A stretch of DNA of 64,000 bases from JBCBSP01 sp964550935 (GCA_964550935.1 CAZKBB010000001.1:62001-126000); one strand, 5' to 3'; shown: positions 16,011-25,324, numbered from the stretch's first letter. Notes: generated by a model not told the origin, from the sequence alone. A program made the numbers and translations.

Positions 16011-18295
16011 TTGCGCCTCTTGCGGGATCGTTTCGACTTTGTGGACGCGCCGCGCGGGCCGCGCCGTGGGGGGCGGTTCGCGCCGCGCTGGGCCTGTGCG
16101 CGTTTGCGTTGCGCCATGCTAGCCGATTCCGGAGGCGTCAGGATTTCGAACAGCAGCCCGCCGGTCAGCGGCGTGGCTTCGACGAGCCTGACGGTGACGC
16201 GCATGCCGAGCCGGTACACCCCGCCGGTGCGCTCGCCGACCAGCGCATGGGCGGTCTCGTCATGGATGAAGAAGTCATCGCCGAGCTGAGAAACCGGACA
16301 AAGCCCGTCCGCTCCGGTCTCGTCCAGCTTCACGAAGGCGCCGAAGCGGGTGACGCCTGCGATGCGCCCGGTGAACTCTCCGCCGACGCGATCGGCGAGA
16401 TAGCCTGAGATGAAGCGATCGGTGGCGTCGCGCTCTGCGGCCATGGCGCGGCGCTCGTTCTGGCTGGTCTCTTCGGCGATGCGCTCCAGCTCGGCGCGCT
16501 CTTCGTCGCTTTGGCCGTCATCGCCGAGCCCGTAGGCGCGGATGAGAGCACGATGCACGGTGAGGTCAGCGTAGCGCCGGATCGGCGAAGTGAAGTGCGC
16601 ATAGCGCTGCAGGTTCAAGCCGAAGTGGCCGAGATTGTCGGTGTCGTAGACCGCCTGGGACTGGCTGCGCAGCACCACCTCGTTGATCGTCTCGTAGTGA
16701 TCGGTCCCCTTGGCGGCGTCGAGCAGGCGGTTGAAGCGCGCCGCCGTGGCGCGCTCGGCGTTGGCCCACTTCATGTTTACCGTCGGCAGGAAGTCGGCGA
16801 GCGCGTCAATTTTCTCAGAGCCCGGCTCGTCGTGGACGCGGTAGATGAGGGGCGTCTTCTTCGCCTCCAGAAGCTCGGCGGCGGCGACATTGGCCTGGAT
16901 CATCATCTCTTCGATAAGCTTGTGGGCGTCAAAGCGCTCACGCGTCTCGACACCGATCACCGAGCCGTCCTCGCCGATGCGGATCTTCTTCTCCGGGGCG
17001 TCGATCTCGAGCGGTTCACGGCGCTCGCGGCCCTTTTTGAGCGCGGCGTACGCGGCCCAGAGCGGCTCCAGCACATCGACCTTCAAGCCCTCAGCCTCGC
17101 CGGCGCCCTGACCGTCGATCGCGCCCTGAGCCTGCTCGTAGGAGAGCTGGGCGGGCGAGCGCATCCAGCCGCGATGGATGGTCTGGCCGCGCTTGGTTCC
17201 GCTCTTGTCGAACACCATGCGCATGGCCAGGCACGGGCGCGCCTGCGCCTCGCGCAGGGAGCACAGATCGTTGGACAACTTCTCGGGCAGCATGGGCACG
17301 ACGCGGTCGGGCAGATAGCACGAGACCCCGCGCTTGCGCGCGCCGCGGTCCAGCGCGGAGCCCGGGCGCACATAAGCCGCCACGTCGGCGATCGCGACCC
17401 AGACAATCCAACCGCCGGCGTTCTTGGGATCGTCGTCGGGGAAGGCGCACACCGCATCGTCGTGGTCGCGCGCATCGGCCGGGTCGATCGTGATCAGAGG
17501 CAAATCGCGCAAGTCCTCGCGCTTGCCCTGCTTGACCGGCTTCAGCCGGTCGCACTCCTTGGTCTCGTCCTCGCCGAAGCCCTGCGGCACGCCGTGCTCC
17601 GCCAGCGCGATGACCGAGCCGGCGCGCGGGCTGTCGGCGCGGCCGACCACCTCCTCGATGACGGCGGTCTTCAGCCCGTGGCGGCGCTCGGGCGTGAGTT
17701 TGACGATCACCAGATCGCCGTCATCGGCCTTTTCGGTCTCGCCGCGCGCCGGGATCAGCTCGTGCTTTGCACGCCGGTCGACGGGGACGAGCCGGGTCTG
17801 CTCGCGCTTGCCGCCGGCGCGCAAGACGCACAGGATGCGATGGGCGGAGTGGCCGAGCGTCTTGATGATGCGGGCGAGATATGAACCGTCCTCCTCACGC
17901 GCCAGGCGCGCAAGCACGCGGTCGCCGACGCCGACGGCCCGGGCGGACCGGTCGCCCTTGCCCTCGCCGGGCGCCAGGCGGATCGTCGGCGGTTCTTCGA
18001 TGTCGTCGCGGCCGGGCCGGCAGAGGAGCTCGCCGTCCACGTCGCGGTCGAACACCTCCAGCACCATCACCGCAGGCAGCCCCTCAGCGAGCACGTAGGC
18101 CTTGCGCTCGGTGCGGCGCACGACGCCTTCGTCCTCCAGGTCCTTCAGGGCGCGTTTCAGGCTGGCGCGCGCATCGCCCTTGATGTCGAGGGCGCGGGCG
18201 ATCTCGCGCTTAGTGAAGCGTCCCTCGCCGAGCTTGATCGCCTCGATCAGGCCTTCGCGGGTGAACCCGCCTTCGACGTAAGGGTCATCGCTCAC
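16007..18295 (-). CDS. rnr: Ribonuclease R
   Basis: A 762-residue 3'-5' exoribonuclease. Order of domains: N-terminal winged helix (about 1-70), cold-shock domains, the RNB catalytic domain with the metal-binding TIDPADARDHDDAV, and a C-terminal S1 domain (FTGRIAGVTRFGAFVKL). The tail is short and basic (about 25 residues ending SKRSRKRRN), as in RNase R, and may aid RNA binding. The start overlaps the topA stop by four bases (ATGA), so the two genes are probably translated in a coupled way. Its own stop overlaps the presumed CTG start of the NUDIX gene. Confidence 0.96.
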   Translation of the reverse strand: MSDDPYVEGGFTREGLIEAIKLGEGRFTKREIARALDIKGDARASLKRALKDLEDEGVVRRTERKAYVLAEGLPAVMVLEVFDRDVDGELLCRPGRDDIEEPPTIRLAPGEGKGDRSARAVGVGDRVLARLAREEDGSYLARIIKTLGHSAHRILCVLRAGGKREQTRLVPVDRRAKHELIPARGETEKADDGDLVIVKLTPERRHGLKTAVIEEVVGRADSPRAGSVIALAEHGVPQGFGEDETKECDRLKPVKQGKREDLRDLPLITIDPADARDHDDAVCAFPDDDPKNAGGWIVWVAIADVAAYVRPGSALDRGARKRGVSCYLPDRVVPMLPEKLSNDLCSLREAQARPCLAMRMVFDKSGTKRGQTIHRGWMRSPAQLSYEQAQGAIDGQGAGEAEGLKVDVLEPLWAAYAALKKGRERREPLEIDAPEKKIRIGEDGSVIGVETRERFDAHKLIEEMMIQANVAAAELLEAKKTPLIYRVHDEPGSEKIDALADFLPTVNMKWANAERATAARFNRLLDAAKGTDHYETINEVVLRSQSQAVYDTDNLGHFGLNLQRYAHFTSPIRRYADLTVHRALIRAYGLGDDGQSDEERAELERIAEETSQNERRAMAAERDATDRFISGYLADRVGGEFTGRIAGVTRFGAFVKLDETGADGLCPVSQLGDDFFIHDETAHALVGERTGGVYRLGMRVTVRLVEATPLTGGLLFEILTPPESASMAQRKRAQAQRGANRPPRRGPRGASTKSKRSRKRRN

Positions 18296-20919
18296 TTGCT
18301 CTTCGCTTTCGCCGCCTTCTTGGCTCCGGCGCCCGATTGTTTTGCAGGCGATTTTTTCGCTGCAGGCTTTTTCGCCGCCGTCTTCTTTGCAGGCGCCTTC
18401 TTCTTGGCCGGCGCCGTCTTGCCGCTCTTGGCGGCCTTGTCAGCGATCAGCTCGACCGCTTGCTCCAACGTGACGGTCTCGGGCTCGGTTCCCTTGGGCA
18501 GGGTCGCGTTGGTCTTGCCGTGCTTCACGTAAGGGCCGTAGCGCCCGCTCATGACATTGACCGGTTCGCCGTCCTCGGGGTGAGCGCCGAGCTCCTTGAG
18601 CGGCTTGGCCGCCGCGCCGCGTCCGCGCGGGTTGGCCTTCTTCTGGGCGATCAGATCGACGGCGCGGTTCAGCCCGACCTCGAACACCTCCTCGACCGTT
18701 TCCAGGTTCGCGTAGATCTTGCCGTGGCGCACAAACGGGCCATAGCGCCCGATGCCCGCCTCGATCGGCTCGCCGTCCTCGGGGTGTTCGCCGACCTTGC
18801 GGGGCAGGTCGATGAGCTTGACCGCCTGGTCGAGCGTCAGCTCCTTGGCGTCCCAGCCCTTGGGCACCGAGCCGCGGCGCGGCTTCTCCTCGCCCTCGAC
18901 CGCCAGCTCGAGATAGGGCCCGAAGCGCCCGTCCTTCAGGACGATGTCCGCACCGAACTCCGGATGGGTCCCGATCACGCCGTCCGCGCCGGCCGCGGCC
19001 GCGTCGTCGCCGCCTGAAAGCGGCCGGGTGAAGCGGCAATCGGGATAGTTCGAACAGCCCACGAACGCGCCGTGGCGGCCAAGGCGCAGCGAGAGCGTAC
19101 CGTCGTTGCACGCCGGGCAGACCCGCGGGTCCGAGCCGTCCTCTCGCGCCGGGAAGATCAGCGGCGCGAGCGCCTCGTTCATGGCGTCGATCACCTGACC
19201 GATGCGCAGATCGGAAATGTCCTCGACGCTGGCGGAGAACTGCTCCCAGAACCGGCGCAGAAGCTCCTTCCAGTCCAGATCGCCCGCCGACACCTTGTCG
19301 AGCTGGTTCTCCAAATCGGCGGTGAAGTCGTACTCCACATAGCGCTGGAAGAAGTTCTCCAGAAACGCGATGACGACCCGGCCCTTGTCCTCGGGCACGA
19401 AGCGCTTCTGGTCCATGTGCACGTATTCGCGCTCGCGCAGCACCGACAGGATCGAGGCGTAGGTGGAGGGCCGCCCGATGCCGAGCTCCTCCATCTTCTT
19501 CACCAGCGAGGCCTCGGTGTAGCGCGGGGGCGGCTGGGTGAAGTGCTGCTCGGCGTAGGTCTTCTCCGCGCTCGCCTTGGCGCCTTGGGAGACCTGGGGC
19601 AGGCGGCTTTCGCCTTCGTCGTCCTCGTCGTCGCGTCCTTCCTGATAGAGCGCGAAATAGCCATCGAACGTGATCACCGAGCCGGTCGCGCGCAGGGCCA
19701 GCGTCTGGTCCGCGCTTTCCAGATCGATCGTGGTGCGCTCCAGGCGCGCGCTCTCCATCTGGCTCGCGACCGCGCGCCGCCAGATCAAGCCGTACAGCTT
19801 GTGCTCGTCGCCGCCGATGCGCAGATCGTCCGGATGGCGATGAAAGCCGGTCGGACGGACCGCCTCGTGGGCCTCCTGGGCGTTTTTCGCCTTGGAGGCA
19901 TAGGCGCGCGGCTTGTCCGGGACGTATTCCTCGCCATAGCGGTCCGCGATCGTCTTGCGCGCATCGGACACGGCCTCGCCGGCCATCTGCACGCCGTCTG
20001 TGCGCATGTAGGTGATCAGGCCCACCGTCTCGCCGCGAAAGTCCACGCCTTCGTAAAGCCGTTGCGCGGCGCGCATGGTGCGCGAGGCGTCGAAGCCGAG
20101 CTTGCGCGAGGCCTCCTGCTGCAGCGTTGAGGTCGTGAAGGGCGGGGGCGGGTTGCGCTTGGTCGGCTTGGCTTCGACCGCGGCGATCGACAGCGCAGCG
20201 TCCTTAATCGCCTGCTCGGCGGCGCGCGCGCGCGCCTCCTCGCCGATGGTCAGCCGCTGGATCTTTTCGCCGTCGAAACGCGAGAGCTTCGCCCGGAAGG
20301 CCGCGCTTGCGCCTTCAGCGCTCACATCAGCCTCGACCGACCAGTATTCCTGCGGCTTGAAGCGCTCGATCTCGCCTTCGCGCTCGGTGATGAGGCGCAG
20401 CGCCACCGATTGCACGCGCCCGGCCGAGCGCGCGCCGGGCAGCTTGCGCCACAGGACCGGGGACAGGGTGAAGCCGACGAGATAGTCGAGCGCGCGCCGG
20501 GCGAGGTAGGCCTCGACAAGCTCCATGTCGATTTCGCGCGGATTGGCGATCGCCTCCTGCACCGCGCTCTTGGTGATCGCGTTGAAGGCGACGCGTTCGA
20601 CGTGCTTGTCCTTCAGCGCGCGGCGCTTGGTCAGCGCTTCGAGCAGGTGCCAGGAGATGGCCTCGCCCTCGCGGTCCGGGTCGGTGGCGAGGATCAGCCG
20701 GTCAGCGTCCTTAAGCGCGTCCGCGATGGCCTTCACCTTCGGGGCCGAGCGCGAATCGATCTCCCAGATCATGGCGAAATCTTCGTCGGGCCGGACCGAC
20801 CCGTCCTTGGGCGGCAGGTCGCGCACATGGCCGAAACTGGCGAGAACGGTGTAGTCCGAGCCCAGGTATTTGTTGATGGTTTTCGCTTTTGCGGGGGACT
20901 CGACGACGACGACGTTCAT
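18292..20919 (-). CDS. topA: DNA topoisomerase I
   Basis: An 875-residue type IA topoisomerase that relaxes negative supercoils. The Toprim domain begins VVVESPAKAKTINKYLG, with ILATDPDREGEAI; the active-site Tyr is in GLITYMRTDGV near residue 300. A C-terminal zinc finger (CPACNDG...GCSNYPDCRF) near 625-655 is followed by two or three glycine-rich TopA repeats containing GRYGPFVRHGK and GRYGPYVKHGK. The last 50 residues are a Lys/Ala/Pro tail resembling histone H1, typical of alphaproteobacterial TopA. Upstream there is a TTGACT -35-like sequence at 21004-20999. It is the head of topA-rnr-NUDIX. Confidence 0.97.
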   Translation of the reverse strand: MNVVVVESPAKAKTINKYLGSDYTVLASFGHVRDLPPKDGSVRPDEDFAMIWEIDSRSAPKVKAIADALKDADRLILATDPDREGEAISWHLLEALTKRRALKDKHVERVAFNAITKSAVQEAIANPREIDMELVEAYLARRALDYLVGFTLSPVLWRKLPGARSAGRVQSVALRLITEREGEIERFKPQEYWSVEADVSAEGASAAFRAKLSRFDGEKIQRLTIGEEARARAAEQAIKDAALSIAAVEAKPTKRNPPPPFTTSTLQQEASRKLGFDASRTMRAAQRLYEGVDFRGETVGLITYMRTDGVQMAGEAVSDARKTIADRYGEEYVPDKPRAYASKAKNAQEAHEAVRPTGFHRHPDDLRIGGDEHKLYGLIWRRAVASQMESARLERTTIDLESADQTLALRATGSVITFDGYFALYQEGRDDEDDEGESRLPQVSQGAKASAEKTYAEQHFTQPPPRYTEASLVKKMEELGIGRPSTYASILSVLREREYVHMDQKRFVPEDKGRVVIAFLENFFQRYVEYDFTADLENQLDKVSAGDLDWKELLRRFWEQFSASVEDISDLRIGQVIDAMNEALAPLIFPAREDGSDPRVCPACNDGTLSLRLGRHGAFVGCSNYPDCRFTRPLSGGDDAAAAGADGVIGTHPEFGADIVLKDGRFGPYLELAVEGEEKPRRGSVPKGWDAKELTLDQAVKLIDLPRKVGEHPEDGEPIEAGIGRYGPFVRHGKIYANLETVEEVFEVGLNRAVDLIAQKKANPRGRGAAAKPLKELGAHPEDGEPVNVMSGRYGPYVKHGKTNATLPKGTEPETVTLEQAVELIADKAAKSGKTAPAKKKAPAKKTAAKKPAAKKSPAKQSGAGAKKAAKAKSK

Positions 20920-21017
20920 GAGTGTCAGACCTGTGAGTGCGGCGCACGGGCCCGGGCGGCCCGTCGCGGCGGCGGAAATTGGGCGCCCGTCAGGCGCAAG
21001 TCAACCGAACCCGCGTG

Positions 21018-21046
21018 TTGCACGCTTAAGGCGCCGAAGATATAGA
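21018..21046 (+). promoter_or_regulatory. Sigma-70 type promoter facing the small ORF at 21094
   Basis: TTGCAC (21018-21023), a 17-base spacer and TATAGA (21041-21046). Each box matches the consensus at four or five of six positions with ideal spacing, unusually good for this GC-rich window. Transcription would start near 21053, about 40 bases before the ATG at 21094. It points away from topA and antisense to dprA. Confidence 0.55.
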
Positions 21047-21093
21047 TACCCGTATTGGTTGTTTATCATGGGGCGCTGACGGCGAGCGGGCGA

Positions 21094-21306
21094 ATGGACG
21101 ATCCTTTCAATCATATCGGTCACGTGCCGCGGAAACCGGGCCCGGCGGCGGCCTATCTGATCGAGCTGCTCGAATCCGCCTCGCTCCTGGCGAACGTATC
21201 TGATTTGCCGAACTCTAGCGCGATGCTCGCGGCGGCGGCCAAACTTGTCGATCAGGAATGCCGCGTCGTCACGAACGCGCCGCCCCCGGGCCGCACGGAC
21301 GCGTAG
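21094..21306 (+). CDS. Small hypothetical protein (70 aa) between topA and dprA
   Basis: A 70-residue ORF on the plus strand in the gap between two minus-strand genes, ending 8 bases before the dprA stop. It starts MDDPFNHIGHVPRKPGPA, is largely helical by composition (AYLIELLESASLLANVS) and contains one Cys. There is no signal peptide or membrane segment and I do not recognise a family. In its favour: it is not antisense to another gene, a good promoter stands 48-76 bases upstream, and its residue composition is ordinary. Against it: only a weak G-rich ribosome-binding site. An in-frame start 13 codons upstream (21055) is less likely. Confidence 0.5.
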   Translation: MDDPFNHIGHVPRKPGPAAAYLIELLESASLLANVSDLPNSSAMLAAAAKLVDQECRVVTNAPPPGRTDA

Positions 21307-21313
21307 GCGCGCC

Positions 21314-22447
21314 TCAGTCCGGCTCGGGATAGACCGAGCGGACCATGCCCCCCGGCGCGATCTCGCAGCGCCCGGCGAGTTCCAGCTCCACCAGAGCGGC
21401 GGTCACCGCCCGGGCGCTTGCGCCTGTGAACCGGACAAGCTCGTCCTTCGACACCGGCGAGGGAGAAAGCAGCGCGGCCACCCGCTCGCGCACGGCGTCG
21501 GCCTCGCTCTCCAGCTGCGCCGGGTCGGGGCGCTCGTCTTCGTAGTCGAACCCTGACGGCTCGCTGAGGCGCGGGCGCTGCGCCCCGCGCAGAACGTCGA
21601 GGACATCGTCGGCGTCCTCGATGAGTGCGGCGCCTTCGCGCAGGAGCCGGTTCGCGCCCTTCGCCCTCGGGTCGAGCGGCGAGCCGGGCGCAGCCATCAC
21701 CTCGCGGCCCTGCTCGGCGGCGAGGCGCGCGGTGATCAGTGAGCCTGAACGCTCGGCCGCCTCGATCACGACGACCCCAAGCGAGAGCCCGGCGATCAGC
21801 CGGTTCCGACGTGGAAAATCGCGCGCCGAGGGCGAGTAGTCGGGCGGACTTTCCGACACGATGAGGCCACGCTCTGCGATCGCGCGGTGAAGCGTGTCGT
21901 GTTCGGGCGGATAGATGTTAGCGACGCCGCCGGCGAGCACGGCGATCGTGCCGGTGTCGAGCGCGCCGGCGTGGGCCGCCCCGTCGATGCCGCGCGCAAG
22001 GCCAGAGATCACCGTCACGCCGCGCTCGCCGAGCCCGCGCGCGATGTCGCCAGCGAAGCGCATGCCGACCGCCGAGGCGCTGCGCGCGCCGACGAGCGCG
22101 CAGGCCAGATCAGGCGAGGGGTCGAGCGGGCCGAGGGCGGTGATCACCGGCGGGGGCGGATCGATCGCGGCCAGACGTTCGGGATAGTCCGGCTCGCATG
22201 CGGCGAGCAGACGCGCGCCGAGCGCCTCGGTGCGGGCCAGCTCCTCTTCGGCCTGGGCCCGGCTGACGACCTTGAGCGGATCGACGCGCCCGCCGCGCCT
22301 GGCCAGGCGCGGCAGGGCGTCAAGGGCCGCAGCCGGGGTCTCGAAGCGCTCGATCAGCTTGGCGAAGGTGACCGGGCCGACGCCCGGCGTTCGCGCCAGC
22401 CGCAGCCAGTCCGCGCGCTCGTCCGGCTTCAGCGCGCGCCGCTTCAC
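21314..22447 (-). CDS. dprA: DNA-processing protein DprA
   Basis: A 377-residue protein that binds incoming single-stranded DNA and loads RecA during transformation. An N-terminal helical (SAM/HhH-like) part (RTPGVGPVTFAKLIERF) is followed by the Rossmann-like domain with ALVGARSASAVG, VISGLARGIDGAAHAGAL, FPRRNRLIAGLS and the GSPLDPRAKGANRLL end. A C-terminal winged helix (residues about 310-375; VSKDELVRFTGASARAV) is present. The GTG at 22447 overlaps the plsY stop as GTGA and is chosen; the longer frame to 22756 runs through plsY. It is the last gene of the pyrB-pyrC'-plsY-dprA block. Confidence 0.94.
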   Translation of the reverse strand: MKRRALKPDERADWLRLARTPGVGPVTFAKLIERFETPAAALDALPRLARRGGRVDPLKVVSRAQAEEELARTEALGARLLAACEPDYPERLAAIDPPPPVITALGPLDPSPDLACALVGARSASAVGMRFAGDIARGLGERGVTVISGLARGIDGAAHAGALDTGTIAVLAGGVANIYPPEHDTLHRAIAERGLIVSESPPDYSPSARDFPRRNRLIAGLSLGVVVIEAAERSGSLITARLAAEQGREVMAAPGSPLDPRAKGANRLLREGAALIEDADDVLDVLRGAQRPRLSEPSGFDYEDERPDPAQLESEADAVRERVAALLSPSPVSKDELVRFTGASARAVTAALVELELAGRCEIAPGGMVRSVYPEPD

Positions 22448-23040
22448 GCCTTTGCGCCGATGCGCGGTTCGTCGCCGCTTGCGATGCGCGCGATGTTGGC
22501 GCGGTGACGCCAGAACAGCACGGCTGCGAGCACCAGGGCCATCAGCGCGGCGTCGGGCCGGGCGAAGGCGAGGCACAGGACAGGCGCGGCGATCGCGGTC
22601 ACCAGCGCGGCGAGCGAGGACATGCGGAAGACGAGCGCGGTCCCGAGCCAGGTCAGGCAGGCGAGGATCCCGACCGGCCACACCACGGCGATCAGAACGC
22701 CGAGAAAGGTCGCAACGCCCTTGCCCCCGTTGAACCTCAGCCAGATCGGGAAGCAATGCCCGATGAAGGCCGCCGCGCCGGCGATGAGCCCGGCCTCGAC
22801 GCTGAAGATCGCGGTGAGGAGCAGTGCGGCGCCGCCGGCCTTGCCGGCGTCCAGCACGAGGGTGGCGAGGGCGAGATCCTTGCGCCCGGTGCGCAGGACG
22901 TTGGTCGCGCCGATATTGCCCGATCCGATCTGACGGATGTCGCCGAGGCCGGACAGCCGTACGAGCACGAGGCCGAACGGAATCGAGCCGAGCAGATAGC
23001 CGCCGATCGCGGCGATGAGATAGACGGCGATGTCGGGCAT
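22444..23040 (-). CDS. plsY: Glycerol-3-phosphate acyltransferase PlsY
   Basis: A 198-residue integral inner-membrane enzyme that moves the acyl group from acyl-phosphate to glycerol-3-phosphate, the first step of phospholipid synthesis. Family motifs are GYLLGSIPFGLVL near the start, GSGNIGATNVLRTG, and HCFPIWLRFNGGKGVATFLG. About five membrane segments are visible. The start overlaps the pyrC' stop by one base (TGATG) and the stop overlaps the dprA start (GTGA). Confidence 0.96.
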   Translation of the reverse strand: MPDIAVYLIAAIGGYLLGSIPFGLVLVRLSGLGDIRQIGSGNIGATNVLRTGRKDLALATLVLDAGKAGGAALLLTAIFSVEAGLIAGAAAFIGHCFPIWLRFNGGKGVATFLGVLIAVVWPVGILACLTWLGTALVFRMSSLAALVTAIAAPVLCLAFARPDAALMALVLAAVLFWRHRANIARIASGDEPRIGAKA

Positions 23041-24305
23041 CAGTCCCCGCGCTCCGGTTGTGCGATGATCGCTCCTTCGACGAGCGTGATCAAGACGCGC
23101 CCGAATAGGCGCCGGCCTTCGAACGCGCTCGGCGCGGCGCAGGCGAGGGGGTCACGGCCGTAGACGACCGGGGCGTCGGGCTTGAACGCCACCAGGTCCG
23201 CCGGCGCGCCGGGCTCAAGCCGGCCCTGGGGCAGATCGAGCAGATCGGCCGGCCCGCTGGTGACCGCGCGCAGAGCGTCGATGAGCGCCATGCGCCCGTC
23301 CTGGGCAAGCGTGCAAAGCGCCGGCAGAAGCGCTTCCAGCGAGGCCGAGCCGGGCTCGGCCTCCGGGAAGGGGTGACCCTTCGCCTCGCCGGTGCAGGCG
23401 CGATGATCGGAGACCACGGCGTCGATCAGGCCCTGCGAGAGCGCGTCGATCAGCGCCTCGCGGTCGGCTTCCGCGCGCAAGGGCGGCTCCAGGCGGAAGC
23501 GTGCGTCGAAGCCGCCCGCGTCCACCTCATTGAACATGAGATGCGTCACCGGAGCGCTGGCGGCGAGTTCGAGCCCGCGCTTTCTCGCCGCGCCCAGCGC
23601 TGAGAGCCCGTCGCGCGTGGTGACGCGATCGAACAGCAGCTTCGCGCCGGTCAGCTCGGCCAACGCCGCGGCGCGCTCGACGGCGATGCGTTCGCTCTGG
23701 GCGGGGCGTGCAGGAAGGCCGAGGCGCATGGCCAGATCGCTCTCGCTGGCGACCGTGTCGGCGGCGAGATGAGCGTCCTCCGGGCGCAAGCCCACCCAAG
23801 TCTCGAACACGCTGGCATAGCTGAGCGCGCGGCGCAGCAGACGCGTGTCGGCGACCGGGCGTCCCCCGTCGCCGATCAGCGCGGCGCCGGAGCGCAGCAT
23901 CAGTCCGATCTCGCCCATCTCTCCGCAGGCGTCGACCAGAAGCCCGGCGGGCAGAAGCCGCACCGCGCTCGTCAGCGCGGCGGCCTCCACCGCGGTGAAG
24001 TGTTCCGGCGCGCTGAGGCCCGAGCCGCTGTCCGGCGCCAGGACGAGCGTAGTGACCCCGCCCGCAGCTGCGGCGCGCGCGCTCGCTTCAAGTCCGCTGC
24101 GCCCCGAGCCGCCTGGCTTGGTCCAGCAGCGCAGATCGATCAGGCCGGGGGCCAGGCACGCGCCGTCCAGATCGATCACCTGTTCGTCGTCGAGGGGCTC
24201 CAGCGCGCCGGTCTCGGCGATCAGCCCATCGTGCACGCGAAGCGCTGAGATCTCGTCGCGTCCCGAGGCCGGATCGATGAGGCGGGCGTTGCGCAGAAGG
24301 ATCAT
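23040..24305 (-). CDS. Dihydroorotase-like protein lacking the metal-binding HxH (PyrC')
   Basis: A 421-residue amidohydrolase-fold protein directly downstream of pyrB (ATGA overlap). Active dihydroorotases have a DxHxH zinc motif where this protein reads GLIDLRCWTKPGG, so both metal-ligating His are missing. The later SDHRACTGEAKGHPF region is kept. This matches the known inactive PyrC' partners that support aspartate carbamoyltransferase as structural subunits, for example in Pseudomonas. I infer the same role; the active dihydroorotase should be encoded elsewhere. The ATG at 24305 (MILLRNARLIDPASG) gives the standard start; the longer open frame to 24503 lies within pyrB. Confidence 0.88.
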   Translation of the reverse strand: MILLRNARLIDPASGRDEISALRVHDGLIAETGALEPLDDEQVIDLDGACLAPGLIDLRCWTKPGGSGRSGLEASARAAAAGGVTTLVLAPDSGSGLSAPEHFTAVEAAALTSAVRLLPAGLLVDACGEMGEIGLMLRSGAALIGDGGRPVADTRLLRRALSYASVFETWVGLRPEDAHLAADTVASESDLAMRLGLPARPAQSERIAVERAAALAELTGAKLLFDRVTTRDGLSALGAARKRGLELAASAPVTHLMFNEVDAGGFDARFRLEPPLRAEADREALIDALSQGLIDAVVSDHRACTGEAKGHPFPEAEPGSASLEALLPALCTLAQDGRMALIDALRAVTSGPADLLDLPQGRLEPGAPADLVAFKPDAPVVYGRDPLACAAPSAFEGRRLFGRVLITLVEGAIIAQPERGD

Positions 24306-25291
24306 GCCCCGTCCTCCACGCCGTCGCCGCCGTCGCGGAAGGTCTGGTTGGGCGATCGCCCGGTGATGAGTTCGAGCACGGCCATGCGCACGGTGACTCC
24401 GGCTTCGGCCTGCTCCAGGATCACGGCGCGTTCGGGATCGTCGGCGAGCGCGCCATCGATCTCCACGCCGCGGTTCATTGGACCGGGGTGCATGACGAGG
24501 CAATCCGGCGCGGCGCGCTCCAGCCGGTCATGGTTGAGGCCGTAGAGCGCGGCGTACTCGCGGTCGGACGGGATCAGCCCGCCGTCCATGCGCTCCTTCT
24601 GCATGCGCAGCGCCATGACCGCGTCGCAGCCCTCCAGCGCCTCGTCGAGATCATGGAAGATGCGCACGCCCCACCGGTCGGCGTCGGCGGGCAGCAGGGT
24701 CGCCGGTCCGCACAGGCGCACCTCGGCGTTCAACAGGTTCAGGAGCGACACGTTCGAGCGCGCCACGCGCGAGTGCAGGATGTCGCCGACGATGCAGATC
24801 CGCTTGCCGCCGACCTCGCCCCAGCGGCGAGTGAGCGTGAAGGCGTCCAGGAGCGCCTGGGTCGGGTGCTCATGCGCGCCGTCCCCGCCGTTGAGGATGG
24901 AGGCGCCGGTGACGGTTCCGAAATACGCCGCCGCGCCCGGGGCGCGATGGCGCACCACCAGCACGTCGGGCCTCATGGCGTTCAGATTGAGCGCGGTGTC
25001 GGCGAGGCTCTCGCCCTTGGAGATCGAGGCCGAGCCGGCGGCGAAATTCATCACGTCGGCGCCCAGGCGTTTGGCGGCGATCTCGAAGCTGGCGAGCGTG
25101 CGCGTGGAGTTCTCGAAAAACAGGTTCACGACCACGAGGCCCGAAAGCGTATCGAGCGTCTTTGCGTGCGAGCGGTTGCGGTCGAAATGGGTCTCGGCGC
25201 GTTCAAAGATGAGGCGGACATCGACCGGGTTCAGCGCCCCGACCGAGATCAGGCTTCGATGGGGGAAGTCGTAGCTGAAGCCTGACGCCAT
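24302..25291 (-). CDS. pyrB: Aspartate carbamoyltransferase catalytic subunit
   Basis: A 329-residue enzyme joining carbamoyl phosphate and aspartate in pyrimidine synthesis. The carbamoyl-phosphate site is FFENSTRTLASFEIAAKRLG near residues 56-75, with VVVRHRAPGAA and GGDGAHEHPTQALLDAFT further on, and MHPGPMNRGVEID near the C terminus. No pyrI regulatory gene is adjacent; the pyrC' gene follows with a four-base overlap. A candidate promoter stands 34-62 bases upstream. It heads the co-directional set pyrB-pyrC'-plsY-dprA. Confidence 0.96.
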   Translation of the reverse strand: MASGFSYDFPHRSLISVGALNPVDVRLIFERAETHFDRNRSHAKTLDTLSGLVVVNLFFENSTRTLASFEIAAKRLGADVMNFAAGSASISKGESLADTALNLNAMRPDVLVVRHRAPGAAAYFGTVTGASILNGGDGAHEHPTQALLDAFTLTRRWGEVGGKRICIVGDILHSRVARSNVSLLNLLNAEVRLCGPATLLPADADRWGVRIFHDLDEALEGCDAVMALRMQKERMDGGLIPSDREYAALYGLNHDRLERAAPDCLVMHPGPMNRGVEIDGALADDPERAVILEQAEAGVTVRMAVLELITGRSPNQTFRDGGDGVEDGA

Positions 25292-25324
25292 GGGCTCGCC
25301 CCGAAGCTTGATACGCGCCGGCGC

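Noticed and set aside
16511..17884. A 457-residue plus-strand open frame opposite rnr, and similar ones opposite topA (19072-20130) and gatB (29953-31209)
   Set aside because: All lie antisense to well-identified genes and show only Arg/Gly/Val-rich shadow composition.
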